Below are positions 1-8,829 of a stretch of DNA of 37,185 nucleotides, one piece after another. The notes under the pieces are model-generated. The model saw only the letters and a list, made by a program, of their open reading frames with translations. It did no database searches and was not told the DNA's origin. The first letter of the stretch is position 1. The number at the start of each line of letters is the position of its first letter. The stretch covers positions 1 to 37,185 of the forward strand of contig JAZLAM010000004.1 in assembly GCA_045613125.1 (NCBI GenBank). The letters are read 5' to 3'. The translations under genes were made by a program, and so were the position numbers. The DNA comes from JAFTYO01 sp045613125 (GTDB lineage Bacteria; Pseudomonadota; Alphaproteobacteria; RF32; CAG-239).

Positions 1-612
1 AATATTTTTGTTCATATCTTCTAAAGTATTATTTAAGCTTGCATCACCATGAATAATAACGATTTCATCATTAAGTTTTACATCAATATTTAGTTTTTCA
101 TTAAAAACGCTAAGCTTATGTAAAATTTTTTGCTTAAAAAAATTATTTTCAGTTGATAAAAGTTGATTTATAAGCTCTTTGTTTTCTTTGTATATTTTCT
201 TAAGGTCTCTTTGTGGTAATGCATTTAATTTAAGTTGTTGTATGTATTGATAAGATGTATAAATTCTGTTTAAATGATTTTCATTTAGTTCTGTATATTG
301 AAGCTTTTTACCACTTATAAATTCTATTATAAGAATAATACAATTATCAAATTCAAACCATTGTTTCCCATTAAATTCAATAATGTGAGGTGAATAAATA
401 TTTGATATTTGCTTTAATGAATTTAATATACTTAATAAACGTTCGGCTCTTTTTACATTTGTATTTGGCAGGATTTTAACCAAGAATTTAGTATCAGTGG
501 TTTTACACATTAAATTTATTGATGTTCCGCCTTGATTGAGATTTTTAAGATATACAATCTCTTTATGTAAAACATCATTTTCTAAAAAATATTTTAATTT
601 GTTTAAATTCAT
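1..612 (-). CDS. APH/choline-kinase-like phosphotransferase, 3' end cut by window edge
   Basis: I translated this reading frame from an ATG at 612; it runs open to position 1, giving 204 residues without a stop, so the C-terminus lies outside the window. Near residues 186-199 it has the catalytic loop of the aminoglycoside phosphotransferase/choline kinase fold: IIHGDASLNNTLED, with His188, Asp190 and Asn195 in the H-G-D-x4-N pattern. The DFG-like metal-binding aspartate should follow just beyond the edge. An N-terminal kinase lobe is suggested by a KFLVKILP strand near residue 45. Members phosphorylate small hydroxyl substrates such as choline, ethanolamine, sugars or antibiotics; the substrate cannot be told here. 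It is the last gene of a minus-strand run that includes a CDP-alcohol phosphatidyltransferase, so a head-group alcohol is a reasonable guess. No good SD precedes the start, but no better in-frame start exists. Confidence 0.72.
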   Translation of the reverse strand, partial: MNLNKLKYFLENDVLHKEIVYLKNLNQGGTSINLMCKTTDTKFLVKILPNTNVKRAERLLSILNSLKQISNIYSPHIIEFNGKQWFEFDNCIILIIEFISGKKLQYTELNENHLNRIYTSYQYIQQLKLNALPQRDLKKIYKENKELINQLLSTENNFFKQKILHKLSVFNEKLNIDVKLNDEIVIIHGDASLNNTLEDMNKNI

Positions 613-685
613 TAAATTAATCCGGATAACAACATATTTTGAAAGTATATTTAAAGATTATTAAAAAAAATTGAATATTAAAATC

Positions 686-2503
686 TTATTTTTTCTTTTG
701 TTTACTCAAAGCTGATTTAAGATAATTTATTTCAAGAATTTGTGGTAGTATAATATAATTTGGATTTCGTGCCGGATAAAAAATGTATAAAGGAACACTA
801 TTCCTGCCAAAATATTTTATAGCATCACCAATTGTTTCATTAGGTTCAGTCCAATCAGCTTTAAAAAGATTAATGTTATTTTCCTTAGCAAATTTTATAA
901 ACTCATCTTTATGCAAAACTGTCTTTTCGTTTAATAAACAAGTTAAGCACCATTTAGCTGTAAAATCAATAAAAACAGGTTGATTTTGGTTTATGAGACG
1001 GCGTATTTCTACTTCATCATATGCTTTCCAATATTCTTCGGTTTGAGATTTAGTTGAAAAAGTTTGATTATACAAAAGCCAACTTAACCAAATACAAGTT
1101 AATAAAACAGGTATGGCAAGTATATATTTCATATATTTCATCCAATTTCCTGATTTAGGTAAAATTTTAGCAATTTTACCGGGATATACTTCCAAAAGAG
1201 CAAATGGTAAACCATAACCTAAGCCCATCAAAAAAAAGACGATAAAATAAATTGATGGTGAAGTGAGTAGTGTAAAACCTAATGTGGCACCTAAAAAAGG
1301 TCCTGTACAAGGAGATGCAATTAACACAGCAAAAAAACCGGCAGTAAAGTTGTTTATACTTCCTAATTTAGTAAATAAGTTAAGTATGTTAGATTTTATA
1401 GTTATAATATCTAATATCATTAGTAATGAAATGATAAAAATCATTAATATAGTGCTTACAAAGAAAGGGGACTGAAGTTGAAAACCCCAACCGACAGATT
1501 GTCCACCTTTCCTTAATATGTAAAGTAAAAACGCCATAAGTAAAAAACTTGATATAACTCCGGATAAATAGTAAATGGCGTTCTTGATATTTTGTTTTTT
1601 ATTTTTATTTGATTTGATTGTGAGAGCTTTAAGGCTTAATACCGGAAAAACACAGGGCATAAAATTAAGCACTATACCACCTAAAAAAGCTAAAAATAAT
1701 ATATATAATGTATATAAAAGAGATATTTCATTATGTATCATACTAAGATTCAAGATATAGGCATCATCGTTTATTATAAGCAATCCTCCTTGTGATAATT
1801 TAATAGGGCCTTCTAATTGTGGAATAATTCTTAATGTATTATTTTCGAAAAAGAACTTTTGTTTTTGAGCATTAATAATGGTTGATTTTTGATAAGGGAT
1901 AAAATAAGTGTCTGAAATTTTTTCGTCACTTTTTATATTTTTAACAGTTATATCTAAAAAGTATGTGTTATTTTTGTGGATGGTTTTACCATATGATTGT
2001 TTTTTTAATACAGTAGGAAAAGTTTTATTTGCTTCTTTAAGCACGTTATCAAAAATTGCATTATTATTTTGAGATAAATTAAACTCAATGTAAGCATTTT
2101 CTTTTTCACACTCATCTTTACAAGCTTCCCAGCTTATATTGACAGATATATCATTTTTATATGATAATCCTTCAAATAAATAATAGGCTTTACCAGAATA
2201 TCCATATTGTGCAATAATATCTTCAAATATTCTTTTTTCCGGTTTGCTATTAGCAACTCTTTTGATGTTCCCATCCCACGAAAACGTAGTGGGGAATCCT
2301 ACATCTCCTGGGTTATCCCAGGAGATAAACCAGCCATTTTTTAAAATTAGTTCAACTATAATATAAAACTTATTTTCATTATTTTTTTTAGAGTATATGT
2401 TTATATCAAGTTTTTCATTTTGCCAATTTGGTTTTGAGGCAAAAGAATGAGATGCTATAAAAAAAGTTACAAGAAGAAGATAGATTAATTTTATAAGTTT
2501 CAT
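686..2503 (-). CDS. dsbD: ScsB/DsbD-family thiol:disulfide interchange protein
   Basis: 605-residue inner-membrane protein that should carry electrons from cytoplasmic thioredoxin to periplasmic thiol proteins. A signal peptide (about 1-22) leads into an N-terminal periplasmic domain of the ScsB type: a GWFISWDNPGDVGFPT stretch at 57-72 and a CKDEC cysteine pair at 128/132. The central membrane domain (about 262-480) has the family's two redox cysteines, in MPCVFPV (Cys284) and ASPCTGPFLGA (Cys399). The C-terminal thioredoxin-like domain has WCLTC (Cys519/522) and a VP cis-proline near 571. All three cysteine pairs of the electron relay are present, so it should be functional. It lies 8 bp after the CDP-alcohol transferase gene on the same strand. 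The N-terminal domain suits ScsB better than classical DsbD, so the symbol is given in the broad sense. A DsbA-like protein is at 34817. Confidence 0.9.
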   Translation of the reverse strand: MKLIKLIYLLLVTFFIASHSFASKPNWQNEKLDINIYSKKNNENKFYIIVELILKNGWFISWDNPGDVGFPTTFSWDGNIKRVANSKPEKRIFEDIIAQYGYSGKAYYLFEGLSYKNDISVNISWEACKDECEKENAYIEFNLSQNNNAIFDNVLKEANKTFPTVLKKQSYGKTIHKNNTYFLDITVKNIKSDEKISDTYFIPYQKSTIINAQKQKFFFENNTLRIIPQLEGPIKLSQGGLLIINDDAYILNLSMIHNEISLLYTLYILFLAFLGGIVLNFMPCVFPVLSLKALTIKSNKNKKQNIKNAIYYLSGVISSFLLMAFLLYILRKGGQSVGWGFQLQSPFFVSTILMIFIISLLMILDIITIKSNILNLFTKLGSINNFTAGFFAVLIASPCTGPFLGATLGFTLLTSPSIYFIVFFLMGLGYGLPFALLEVYPGKIAKILPKSGNWMKYMKYILAIPVLLTCIWLSWLLYNQTFSTKSQTEEYWKAYDEVEIRRLINQNQPVFIDFTAKWCLTCLLNEKTVLHKDEFIKFAKENNINLFKADWTEPNETIGDAIKYFGRNSVPLYIFYPARNPNYIILPQILEINYLKSALSKQKKK

Positions 2504-2511
2504 ATTTTTAA

Positions 2512-3147
2512 TTAGCCTTTGCCTTTAATTTCCAAAGTGTAATAAGCTCTACTTGTTATTATTAAAGATTTTCCCAGTAAGAGTAAACTAAAAAATATGC
2601 TGATAGGCAAAAAATGTTGATTAAATATACATAATAAAACTAAGGCTATAAAAGTGTCGAAATTTTGTAAATGCCCCCAAATACAAATTTTGACAGAAGA
2701 CTGATTTATTTTTTTATAATCTTGTTTCGAAATAAGAGCGTATGATAAAAGAGAAACAGCAGATATTAGTAAGCATATAAGCATAAAAATTCCTCCAGCT
2801 GAATTGTTTTGCGGATTAGCCAGTGTGAATCCCCAAATAAATAGGGCAAAAGAAGTATAATCAGCCAAAATATCAAAGAAAACACCAAACGGGGTAATAT
2901 TTTTAAGTCTGGCACAAATTCCATCTAAAATATCGCATATACGATTAGAAATTAAACATATAAAAGCTAGAAAATAATTATTTATAGCTAAAAAATTTAG
3001 TCCTAAAATTGCAAAAATGACTCCTGAAAATGTTATAATATTTGCTGAAATATTATGTTTGTAAAGAAATTTTGCATACAAAAAGCATTTTTTATATGCA
3101 AAATTAGCAAAATAGCAAATATATGGTTGTAATTTTTTTGTAAACAT
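2512..3147 (-). CDS. CDP-alcohol phosphatidyltransferase family protein
   Basis: 211-residue polytopic membrane enzyme of the family that swaps CMP for an alcohol to make phospholipids. The complete signature is present: Asp72-x2-Asp75-Gly76-x2-Ala79-Arg80, then Gly88-x3-Asp92-x3-Asp96. These four aspartates bind the metal ions and the CDP group in characterised members. Hydrophobic segments flank the motif on both sides. An AAGGAG ribosome binding site sits 7-8 bases before the ATG. Family membership is certain, but PgsA, PssA, Pcs-like or inositol-type activity cannot be separated by eye. It lies between a phosphoglycerol transferase and the thiol reductase, with a kinase of the choline-kinase fold further downstream, which points to envelope lipid head-group chemistry. 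Confidence 0.87.
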   Translation of the reverse strand: MFTKKLQPYICYFANFAYKKCFLYAKFLYKHNISANIITFSGVIFAILGLNFLAINNYFLAFICLISNRICDILDGICARLKNITPFGVFFDILADYTSFALFIWGFTLANPQNNSAGGIFMLICLLISAVSLLSYALISKQDYKKINQSSVKICIWGHLQNFDTFIALVLLCIFNQHFLPISIFFSLLLLGKSLIITSRAYYTLEIKGKG

Positions 3148-3199
3148 ATTTGTATCTCCTTTGAGATAAAAATATGAATGTTTTTTACCAATTCAATGT

Positions 3200-5005
3200 T
3201 TAGTAGATTTTAAAGGATATAACTCCTACTCCAACAGATGCCGCAGTGGAACCTAAATCATCACCTCGAAATTCAATTTTTACCTTTTTATCTTCTTTAA
3301 TCAAATTAGCAGGAATGGTAATTTTTTGATTTATAGGTTGTTTTATATCGTACGGGTAAATAAAATTATCCGTTTGAGTTCCATTTATCCAAATTTTTAT
3401 ATCACGTTTATTGTTTTCCATAAATAAAATAGAAAAATCAATTTCTAAGGTTATATCTTTTTGTGGTTTATTAGGAAGTGTAAAAGAAAGCGTATCTAAC
3501 CAAACTGTATTAATGAAATGGTCAGAAAAAGCAGCATATTGTTTTATATTTTCTGCACCTTTGATTTGTTTTCCGTAATTAGGATATGATGTATATAAAT
3601 CTTTGAAAAATAATACGTTTTCATTGAATCTGTTATATTCATCGGATTGCTTTAGTAACTCGGTAAACAGCTTGTTTTCCATTTTTTCGTAAAGCGTAGG
3701 TGTTTGGGAATATAATGAGCGACCAAGACCAAATTTACCATCATTAAACTCAATTCCCAAGGCATTTAATATTGTGGGAGCAATATCCATATGAGTCCAC
3801 TTTCTGTTACTGGTTTGCAAGGGTATATTGGCTGATGAATTTGTAATAAGATTGAAGATTTGTCTGTTATTATGTTTGGGATACGTTTCATTTCTGCCAC
3901 TAACAGTGTGATCACCCATAATTACGATGGTGGTGTTATCATAAAAGTCTTGTTGTTTAATCCACTCGATGAAATCTGAAGCCATTTTATCGGCACATAA
4001 AATTATATCCTTTGCATTATTATAAGTTTTTGAGCATTGTTGATCTAAATATATATCAGGATTATGTGTGTCTAATGTGATCATTGTAAAAACAAAAGGC
4101 TTATTATTTTTTGCAATTTTAGTCAGTTCTTTTTTAGCTATTGCGTAAGATACGCTATCTCTGTATCCCCAAGATGTTCCCTGATAATCTTCCAATTTAT
4201 ACCCATAAATTTCTTCAAAATCTTCCATCCCTTTAATATAATCATATCCGTGACTTTCGAAGAAAAGACCTAAACGTGCAAATGTTACGTTAGTTGATTT
4301 AAGAAGGTGCAAGTCATAACCATTTTCTTTTAAAATATCGGAATAACATATGAGTGATGGCATGAAATTGCGTAAATCAGTGAAATTTTTTGTTTTCTTT
4401 AGTCTGTAAGGTACAGCACAAGATCCCGATACTAATGAGGCAATAGTATAATTTTGTGTCGGATGAGGTATAAAACCATCAAAAGATGTTCCTGTTTCTG
4501 ATAAAGAAGTTAAATTAGGTAATAGATTTATTCCTGCAAATTTAGGGTTAGCATAATCTTTCTCTAACGATTCCATATACAGAACTATTAAATTTTTCTT
4601 TTTATCGGGAAATTTAAATTCAATTTTATCCGGATTTACATATTCATTTTTATAAATTTCGGTGTATGAAGCTTCATTTTTCAGATATTCAAAAAAGCTT
4701 ATCTTATGTAATGAAATGATAATGAGGCATAAAGATAATAAAATAAGCTTACGATTACTGTTGATGAAGAAAATTATTAATAATGTTATTATAAGAGACG
4801 GAACCAAGACAAGATAAATGTAAGAGTTAATAACACTTTTACCAATACCGGTGATACCTTGTTGTAAAACAATGAATATTTGTTCAAAATAAATATCTCC
4901 CCATATGTAGGATGTGTGTAACACAGCTAAAGTACCTAAAACGGCAATAAATATTAAAGAAAAAGCTAATATACTGATGAAAGAATTAAGTATTTTTTTA
5001 GTCAT
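3200..5005 (-). CDS. OpgB/LtaS-like membrane phosphoglycerol transferase (sulfatase fold)
   Basis: 601 residues. About four or five N-terminal membrane segments (roughly 8-110) are followed by an extracytoplasmic sulfatase/alkaline-phosphatase-fold domain (about 135-430) and a beta-rich C-terminal part (about 500-601). Metal and nucleophile motifs are visible: YMESLE at 143-148, NYTIASLVSGSCAVP with probable nucleophile Thr187, and IVIMGDHTVSG for the second metal site. The TIAS...C.(I/V)P pattern resembles phosphoglycerol transferase I (OpgB/MdoB), which moves glycerol phosphate from phosphatidylglycerol to periplasmic glucans; LtaS and phosphoethanolamine transferases share the fold. The C-terminal beta region could bind the acceptor glycan. 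The gene overlaps the upstream glycosylase gene by 8 bp (ATGACTAA), so the two are translationally coupled. The acceptor is unknown. Confidence 0.82.
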   Translation of the reverse strand: MTKKILNSFISILAFSLIFIAVLGTLAVLHTSYIWGDIYFEQIFIVLQQGITGIGKSVINSYIYLVLVPSLIITLLIIFFINSNRKLILLSLCLIIISLHKISFFEYLKNEASYTEIYKNEYVNPDKIEFKFPDKKKNLIVLYMESLEKDYANPKFAGINLLPNLTSLSETGTSFDGFIPHPTQNYTIASLVSGSCAVPYRLKKTKNFTDLRNFMPSLICYSDILKENGYDLHLLKSTNVTFARLGLFFESHGYDYIKGMEDFEEIYGYKLEDYQGTSWGYRDSVSYAIAKKELTKIAKNNKPFVFTMITLDTHNPDIYLDQQCSKTYNNAKDIILCADKMASDFIEWIKQQDFYDNTTIVIMGDHTVSGRNETYPKHNNRQIFNLITNSSANIPLQTSNRKWTHMDIAPTILNALGIEFNDGKFGLGRSLYSQTPTLYEKMENKLFTELLKQSDEYNRFNENVLFFKDLYTSYPNYGKQIKGAENIKQYAAFSDHFINTVWLDTLSFTLPNKPQKDITLEIDFSILFMENNKRDIKIWINGTQTDNFIYPYDIKQPINQKITIPANLIKEDKKVKIEFRGDDLGSTAASVGVGVISFKIY

Positions 5006-5642
5006 TTTTAATTAAGTCCTTAATTTGTTGAATTATTTTTTTAAACATACCATAGGTTAATACACCGGTATTTATGTTGTATCGAGATGTATGATATGAA
5101 TCAATCAAGATAATATTGTGTTTATAAAGTTTATGTGTTGATCCGTGAGCAAATTTAAATTCGCTTAATTTGTAGCCTAAAGCCTTCAACACCGCCGAAT
5201 GAGAAACAGCTCCTAATGAAAGTATTATTTTTAAATTTGGCATATATTTTATTTCTTCGGTTAAAAATATTCCACAATTTTTAATTTCTTCAGCGGTAAC
5301 CTTATTTTGAGGTGGAACACAACGTACAGCATTTGAGACACGAACATTTTTAAGTTCAAAACCATCGTTTTTTACTTTTTTATATTCTCCGGTTGCAAAA
5401 CCAAACTCTTTTAGACAAGGATATAAAATATCGCCGGCATAATCATTAGTAAACGGCCTGTTTGTTTGATTTGCTCCATTTAATCCAGGTGCTAAACCAA
5501 CAACTAAAATTTGCGCATTTAGGCTACCGAAAGATTCAACAGATCCGTTATGATAATGGCAAAATTTAGCCTTGTTTTGGTTACGAAATTGAACCAAACG
5601 TGGACATAGTGTGCAGTTAATATCTGGTGGGCAAAAAGGCAT
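4998..5642 (-). CDS. Family 5 (UDGb-type) uracil-DNA glycosylase with iron-sulfur cluster
   Basis: 214 residues. It should remove uracil, and in this family often hypoxanthine or xanthine, from DNA to start base-excision repair. Motif A reads GLAPGLNGANQTNRPFTND, the type-5 form; type 4 would have GEAPG followed by acidic residues. Motif 3 reads SYHTSRYN, corresponding to the SYHPSRxN loop. Four cysteines expected for a 4Fe-4S cluster are present: Cys10 and Cys13 in the N-terminal CTLC, one in VRCVPPQNK, and one in IKNCG about 16 residues later. The start is supported by a GAGAAG ribosome binding site. It is the first gene of the minus-strand run that ends at the window edge, an odd partner for the envelope genes behind it. 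Confidence 0.88.
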   Translation of the reverse strand: MPFCPPDINCTLCPRLVQFRNQNKAKFCHYHNGSVESFGSLNAQILVVGLAPGLNGANQTNRPFTNDYAGDILYPCLKEFGFATGEYKKVKNDGFELKNVRVSNAVRCVPPQNKVTAEEIKNCGIFLTEEIKYMPNLKIILSLGAVSHSAVLKALGYKLSEFKFAHGSTHKLYKHNIILIDSYHTSRYNINTGVLTYGMFKKIIQQIKDLIKND

Positions 5643-5696
5643 GTTTTTTTCTTCTCAAATTTAATCTGCGACATCAATAACACAAAAAAAAATTGT

Positions 5697-5727
5697 TTGC
5701 ACTATTTAAAATTGTTTTTTGCATAAT
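5697..5727 (+). promoter_or_regulatory. Putative promoter for the outer-membrane protein gene
   Basis: TTGCAC at 5697-5702 and CATAAT at 5722-5727 are separated by 19 bases, with A/T-rich DNA around them. The spacing is long, so the exact hexamers are uncertain. The only alternative source of transcription is divergent, so some promoter must lie in 5643-5832. Confidence 0.35.
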
Positions 5728-5832
5728 ATATACACACAAGAAGTGTTATACAAAAGTTATATAATGCTTTTGACGAACTAACTAATCAATTAAGTATTAA
5801 CTTAAAACTATTTATAAATAGGAGTCAAAAAA

Positions 5833-6405
5833 ATGAAAAAAACATTATTGTTGGCAGGTGTTGCAAGTGTTATAGCATGTGGAGCAAGTGCTGCTGATTA
5901 CAGTTATACTAATTTAGTTAATGAAATTAAACCTTATGTAGGTGCTGATTATGTATACTCAAATGTCAAATTTGGTGGTCCTGCAAAATCAATGAAAGAT
6001 AGCTATCATTCAGGTTCGGTATATATGGGAACCAGAATGTATGATTATATGGGATTAGAAGCGTTTTTCCAAATGTCCGGAAAAAGAGAAAATTCAAAAC
6101 CTGATGGAAAACATGAGGCAGAATTTTTAGCTTATGGTGCTGATTTGTATGGTTACATGCCATTATGGTGTGGTAATATAAATTTATTAGGTTCTGTAGG
6201 TGCTGCTAATTATCGTTGGAGATTTAAATATCCTGAAGTTAAAGCTAAACATCAAAACCGTATAGGATATCGTGCCGGTATAGGTGCTCAATATGACTTT
6301 AATGAAAATTGGGCAATCCGTGTAATGGGCCGTTATACCTATTTGGGTATGGCTAGAGCTAATAATCTTAAAGAAGTCACAGCCGGTCTGAAGTATACAT
6401 TTTAA
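5833..6405 (+). CDS. Outer-membrane beta-barrel protein, OmpA-like/porin-like small barrel
   Basis: 190-residue exported protein. A signal peptide with Ala-Ser-Ala-Ala cleavage (about residues 1-21) is followed by alternating aromatic and polar strands and a C-terminal ...GLKYTF, the terminal phenylalanine recognised by the BAM complex. The size fits an eight-stranded barrel like the OmpA transmembrane domain or Omp25/Surface-antigen types. An AGGAG ribosome binding site lies 8 bases before the start. It is a single-gene unit with its own upstream region and a strong hairpin behind it, as expected for an abundant surface protein. The specific function cannot be assigned. An overlapping minus-strand reading frame is not credible. 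Confidence 0.85.
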   Translation: MKKTLLLAGVASVIACGASAADYSYTNLVNEIKPYVGADYVYSNVKFGGPAKSMKDSYHSGSVYMGTRMYDYMGLEAFFQMSGKRENSKPDGKHEAEFLAYGADLYGYMPLWCGNINLLGSVGAANYRWRFKYPEVKAKHQNRIGYRAGIGAQYDFNENWAIRVMGRYTYLGMARANNLKEVTAGLKYTF

Positions 6406-6429
6406 TTGTATAAAACAAATATAAATAAG

Positions 6430-6456
6430 CGATGTCCCGAGGTTTTCGGGGCATCG
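6430..6456 (+). terminator. Hairpin after the outer-membrane protein gene
   Basis: Eleven-base arms CGATGTCCCGA and TCGGGGCATCG (one G:T pair) around a 5-base loop, starting 25 bases after the stop codon. There is no long T run behind it, so it may act as a transcript-stabilising 3' end as much as a terminator. Confidence 0.65.
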
Positions 6457-6503
6457 TCGTATATTTGTCTTATAGAAAGTGTTTTATATAAAATCAGAAA
6501 TTA

Positions 6504-7094
6504 TTGCATATTAAAAAATTATACACAAATTTTTCCTTTCATAAAGCCATATTGGGTGCGAGCACTTTTAGCAGTATAATCACTATCCCCATAGGTTCTG
6601 CAGATGCATTAATAGCTTGGTCTCTAAAGCCATATATGGATGTGGTTATGATAGAGAAAAATCTATCTCAGACATGGTATATCCCTTTTAAAATTATTAT
6701 TTTTAGTTTAATTCAAAGTTCTCTTAGTTATTTAGCAACATATCTTAACACATGGGTGGGTAGAAAAATTTCCAATGATGTAAAAGCTGATCTATTTAAT
6801 AAGCTTATGTTTTTTGATTGTTCATACTTTGATAAAACAAGTTCTGGCAATATACTATTGAGGTTTAATAGCGATGTGGATACAGCTTGTAATGGTCTTT
6901 TAAATAATCTTAAATTGTTTACTACACGTTTTTTTTCATCAATCTCATTGATTGTAGCTCACCGTTTATCTACAATAAAAAATGCTGATAAAATTATTGT
7001 TATAAATAATGGAGAAATTGTTGAAATGGGAACACATCATGAATTAATTTTAAAAGAAAAAAGTATATATTCAGCGCTTTATAAAATAAATTGA
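6504..7094 (+). pseudogene. MsbA-like ABC exporter remnant with in-frame internal deletion
   Basis: A 196-codon open frame joins two distant parts of an exporter. Residues 1-150 match the first membrane segments of an MsbA-type half-transporter (GSADALIAW.LKPYMDVVM, then RKISNDVKADLFNKLMFFDCSYFD). Residues 150-196 are the very end of the nucleotide-binding domain: the switch-histidine motif IVAHRLSTIKNADKI and the IVEMGTHHELI tail. Walker A, the ABC signature and Walker B are missing; about 380 residues are lost compared with a normal exporter of about 580. There is no ATG at the front: the frame opens at a TTG without an SD, just after a stop at 6489-6491. It cannot bind ATP as a transporter and is most likely a decaying gene. 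A collapsed assembly repeat is the alternative. Confidence 0.85.
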
Positions 7095-7173
7095 TTTTTT
7101 TATAAAAGACTTAAACTAAATTTTAACTATGATAATATCTAATAACCACGTTAGAGTTTTTAATGAGGTACAA

Positions 7174-7500
7174 ATGAGCAGATTTTATGATATATTTTCA
7201 AAAATAAGAAGTTCTTCAGGCTTTTTATTTGGGATGATACTATTGTTTGTTTATTTTAGCGTATATTTTGTAAAGGGCGAGCGTGGTCTTATACGATATG
7301 TCTATCTTACAGAAGAAGTAAGTGAAGCCAGAATCGAGTCGATTAAATATGCAAAAGAAAAACAATATTGGAACGATCAGGTAGACCTGTTGTCATCAAA
7401 GTTAGATCTGGATTTGTTAGATGAACGTGTCAGAACAGTTCTTAATATGGTCGGCCCTAATGAGTTTGTAATTTTAGATGAAAAGTTATCCAATGAATAA
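7174..7500 (+). CDS. ftsB: FtsB/DivIC-family septum formation initiator
   Basis: 108 residues from the ATG at 7174. This start is preferred over the ATG at 7129 because a GAGG ribosome binding site lies 5 bases upstream and the usual family length is about 100. One membrane segment (about residues 17-34) is followed by GERGLIRYVYL, the conserved juxtamembrane stretch of alphaproteobacterial FtsB-like proteins, a coiled coil with YWNDQVDLLSSKLDLDLLDERVR, and the end ...VGPNEFVIL. FtsB works with FtsL and FtsQ in the divisome to activate septal peptidoglycan synthesis. It is followed by an M23 peptidase and bactofilin, so the neighbourhood is about cell-wall shape and division. Confidence 0.82.
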   Translation: MSRFYDIFSKIRSSSGFLFGMILLFVYFSVYFVKGERGLIRYVYLTEEVSEARIESIKYAKEKQYWNDQVDLLSSKLDLDLLDERVRTVLNMVGPNEFVILDEKLSNE

Positions 7501-7505
7501 AACTC

Positions 7506-7534
7506 TTTATTTTAAAGATTTTTTTTGCTATAAT
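7506..7534 (+). promoter_or_regulatory. Extended -10 promoter before the M23 peptidase gene
   Basis: A perfect TATAAT at 7529-7534 is preceded by TGC, giving the TGnTATAAT extended -10 form. A weak -35 (TTTATT, 7506-7511) lies 17 bases upstream. This would drive the M23-bactofilin-smpB unit separately from ftsB. Confidence 0.55.
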
Positions 7535-7587
7535 ACGCCAAAATGTGTCTTGTTTGATACTAACTGGCTGTTTTAACTGAGTTTTAT

Positions 7588-8817
7588 ATGATAAGAAACA
7601 CACATAAAATTAAGATTAAGAAACCTACAAAGGTACAATATACAGAACCGAAACCTCTTTTTTCCAACAAGGAAATAATATTTCGGAGTGGTGGTCGTGC
7701 CAAAGTTTTTAACATATCATCGAGGTTGCAGGTTTTTATTCTAATGTTGCTTTTAGGTATAGGTATATGGAGTGCTTACTCTTATTATCTGTATAATATA
7801 TCTGATAGATTGATATCAACAAAAGACCGAGAGTTAGTTGAAGCCAGAGATGCTTTGGTTGATTTGATGACTGATTTTGTTGCTGTTCATAGAAATGTCA
7901 GTTCGATGTTTTCTCAAGTTAATGAGGAACAGATAAGTGATGAAACGCAATTAAATCGTTATAAACAGCAAGCCTCTGTTGTTGAAGAAAAAATACGTCA
8001 GATTACAGATAATGAAGATTGGATAGAAAGTGAAGATCTTGAAAATCAAGTTACTGTTCGAGAAGCTTTATTGCAAAGAGATAGGGCGTTGTCAGAAAGA
8101 AATGAACTGGTTAAAAAAATAGCTATATTAGAACATAGCGTTGAACAATTAGAAGATTCTGAAATCAAAATTTTACATCAGATGGAAAAAATTTCAACAA
8201 AAGAAATGGATAAAATAAAAGATGCTTTATCTGCAATTAATAAATCGATGAAAAATCAAAATAAATATTTTAATCCACTTGCAAACAGCAAAAAAGATTC
8301 AACCGGAGGAAATTTTGAAGCAGATATACCTGAAGTGTCAAATGAAGAATTAAGCAATAAAATGCAAAAAGTTTTTTCTATTATAAATGATGTTTCTTAT
8401 TATAAGGAGGTTATGAAATCTGTTCCGATAGGTAAACCGGTGTGGAGTTATTGGTTAAGTTCTCCTTTTGGTAAGAGAGCAGATCCATTTAATAAAAAAT
8501 CGGCAGCACATAAAGGGGTGGATTTGGCTAGTAATACCGGAAACAAGGTTAAAACTATGGCTAAAGGTAAGGTTGTTCGTTCTGATTGGAATGGAGGTTA
8601 TGGCAGATATATTGAGATAGATCATGGTAATGGTTTTAAAACTAAATATGCACATTTGAACAAGTCATATGTTAAAAAAGGTCAGTATGTAGCGCAAAAT
8701 GAAGCAATTGGAGAGGTTGGTTCTAGTGGGCGTTCAACAGGACCTCATCTTCATTATGAAATTTTATATAACGGAGCAACAGTTGACCCAATGGCATTTA
8801 TAAAAATTCAATTATAA
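7588..8817 (+). CDS. M23 (LytM) peptidoglycan endopeptidase with membrane anchor and coiled coil
   Basis: 409 residues. A basic cytoplasmic N-terminus leads into one membrane segment (about 48-68), a long charged coiled coil (about 75-240) and a C-terminal LytM domain (about 285-405). Zinc ligands are visible: the HKGVD motif near 308, and the second catalytic group HLHYE near 388, with a YAHL histidine between. The metal site is intact, so an active DD- or D,L-endopeptidase is expected; degenerate EnvC/NlpD-like activators lack these residues. The coding end is 12 bases before the bactofilin gene. The M23-bactofilin pairing is known from several bacteria, where the polymer positions the hydrolase that shapes the wall (the Csd1/CcmA system of Helicobacter). 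Confidence 0.9.
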   Translation: MIRNTHKIKIKKPTKVQYTEPKPLFSNKEIIFRSGGRAKVFNISSRLQVFILMLLLGIGIWSAYSYYLYNISDRLISTKDRELVEARDALVDLMTDFVAVHRNVSSMFSQVNEEQISDETQLNRYKQQASVVEEKIRQITDNEDWIESEDLENQVTVREALLQRDRALSERNELVKKIAILEHSVEQLEDSEIKILHQMEKISTKEMDKIKDALSAINKSMKNQNKYFNPLANSKKDSTGGNFEADIPEVSNEELSNKMQKVFSIINDVSYYKEVMKSVPIGKPVWSYWLSSPFGKRADPFNKKSAAHKGVDLASNTGNKVKTMAKGKVVRSDWNGGYGRYIEIDHGNGFKTKYAHLNKSYVKKGQYVAQNEAIGEVGSSGRSTGPHLHYEILYNGATVDPMAFIKIQL

Positions 8818-8829
8818 GGAGTTATAAAA

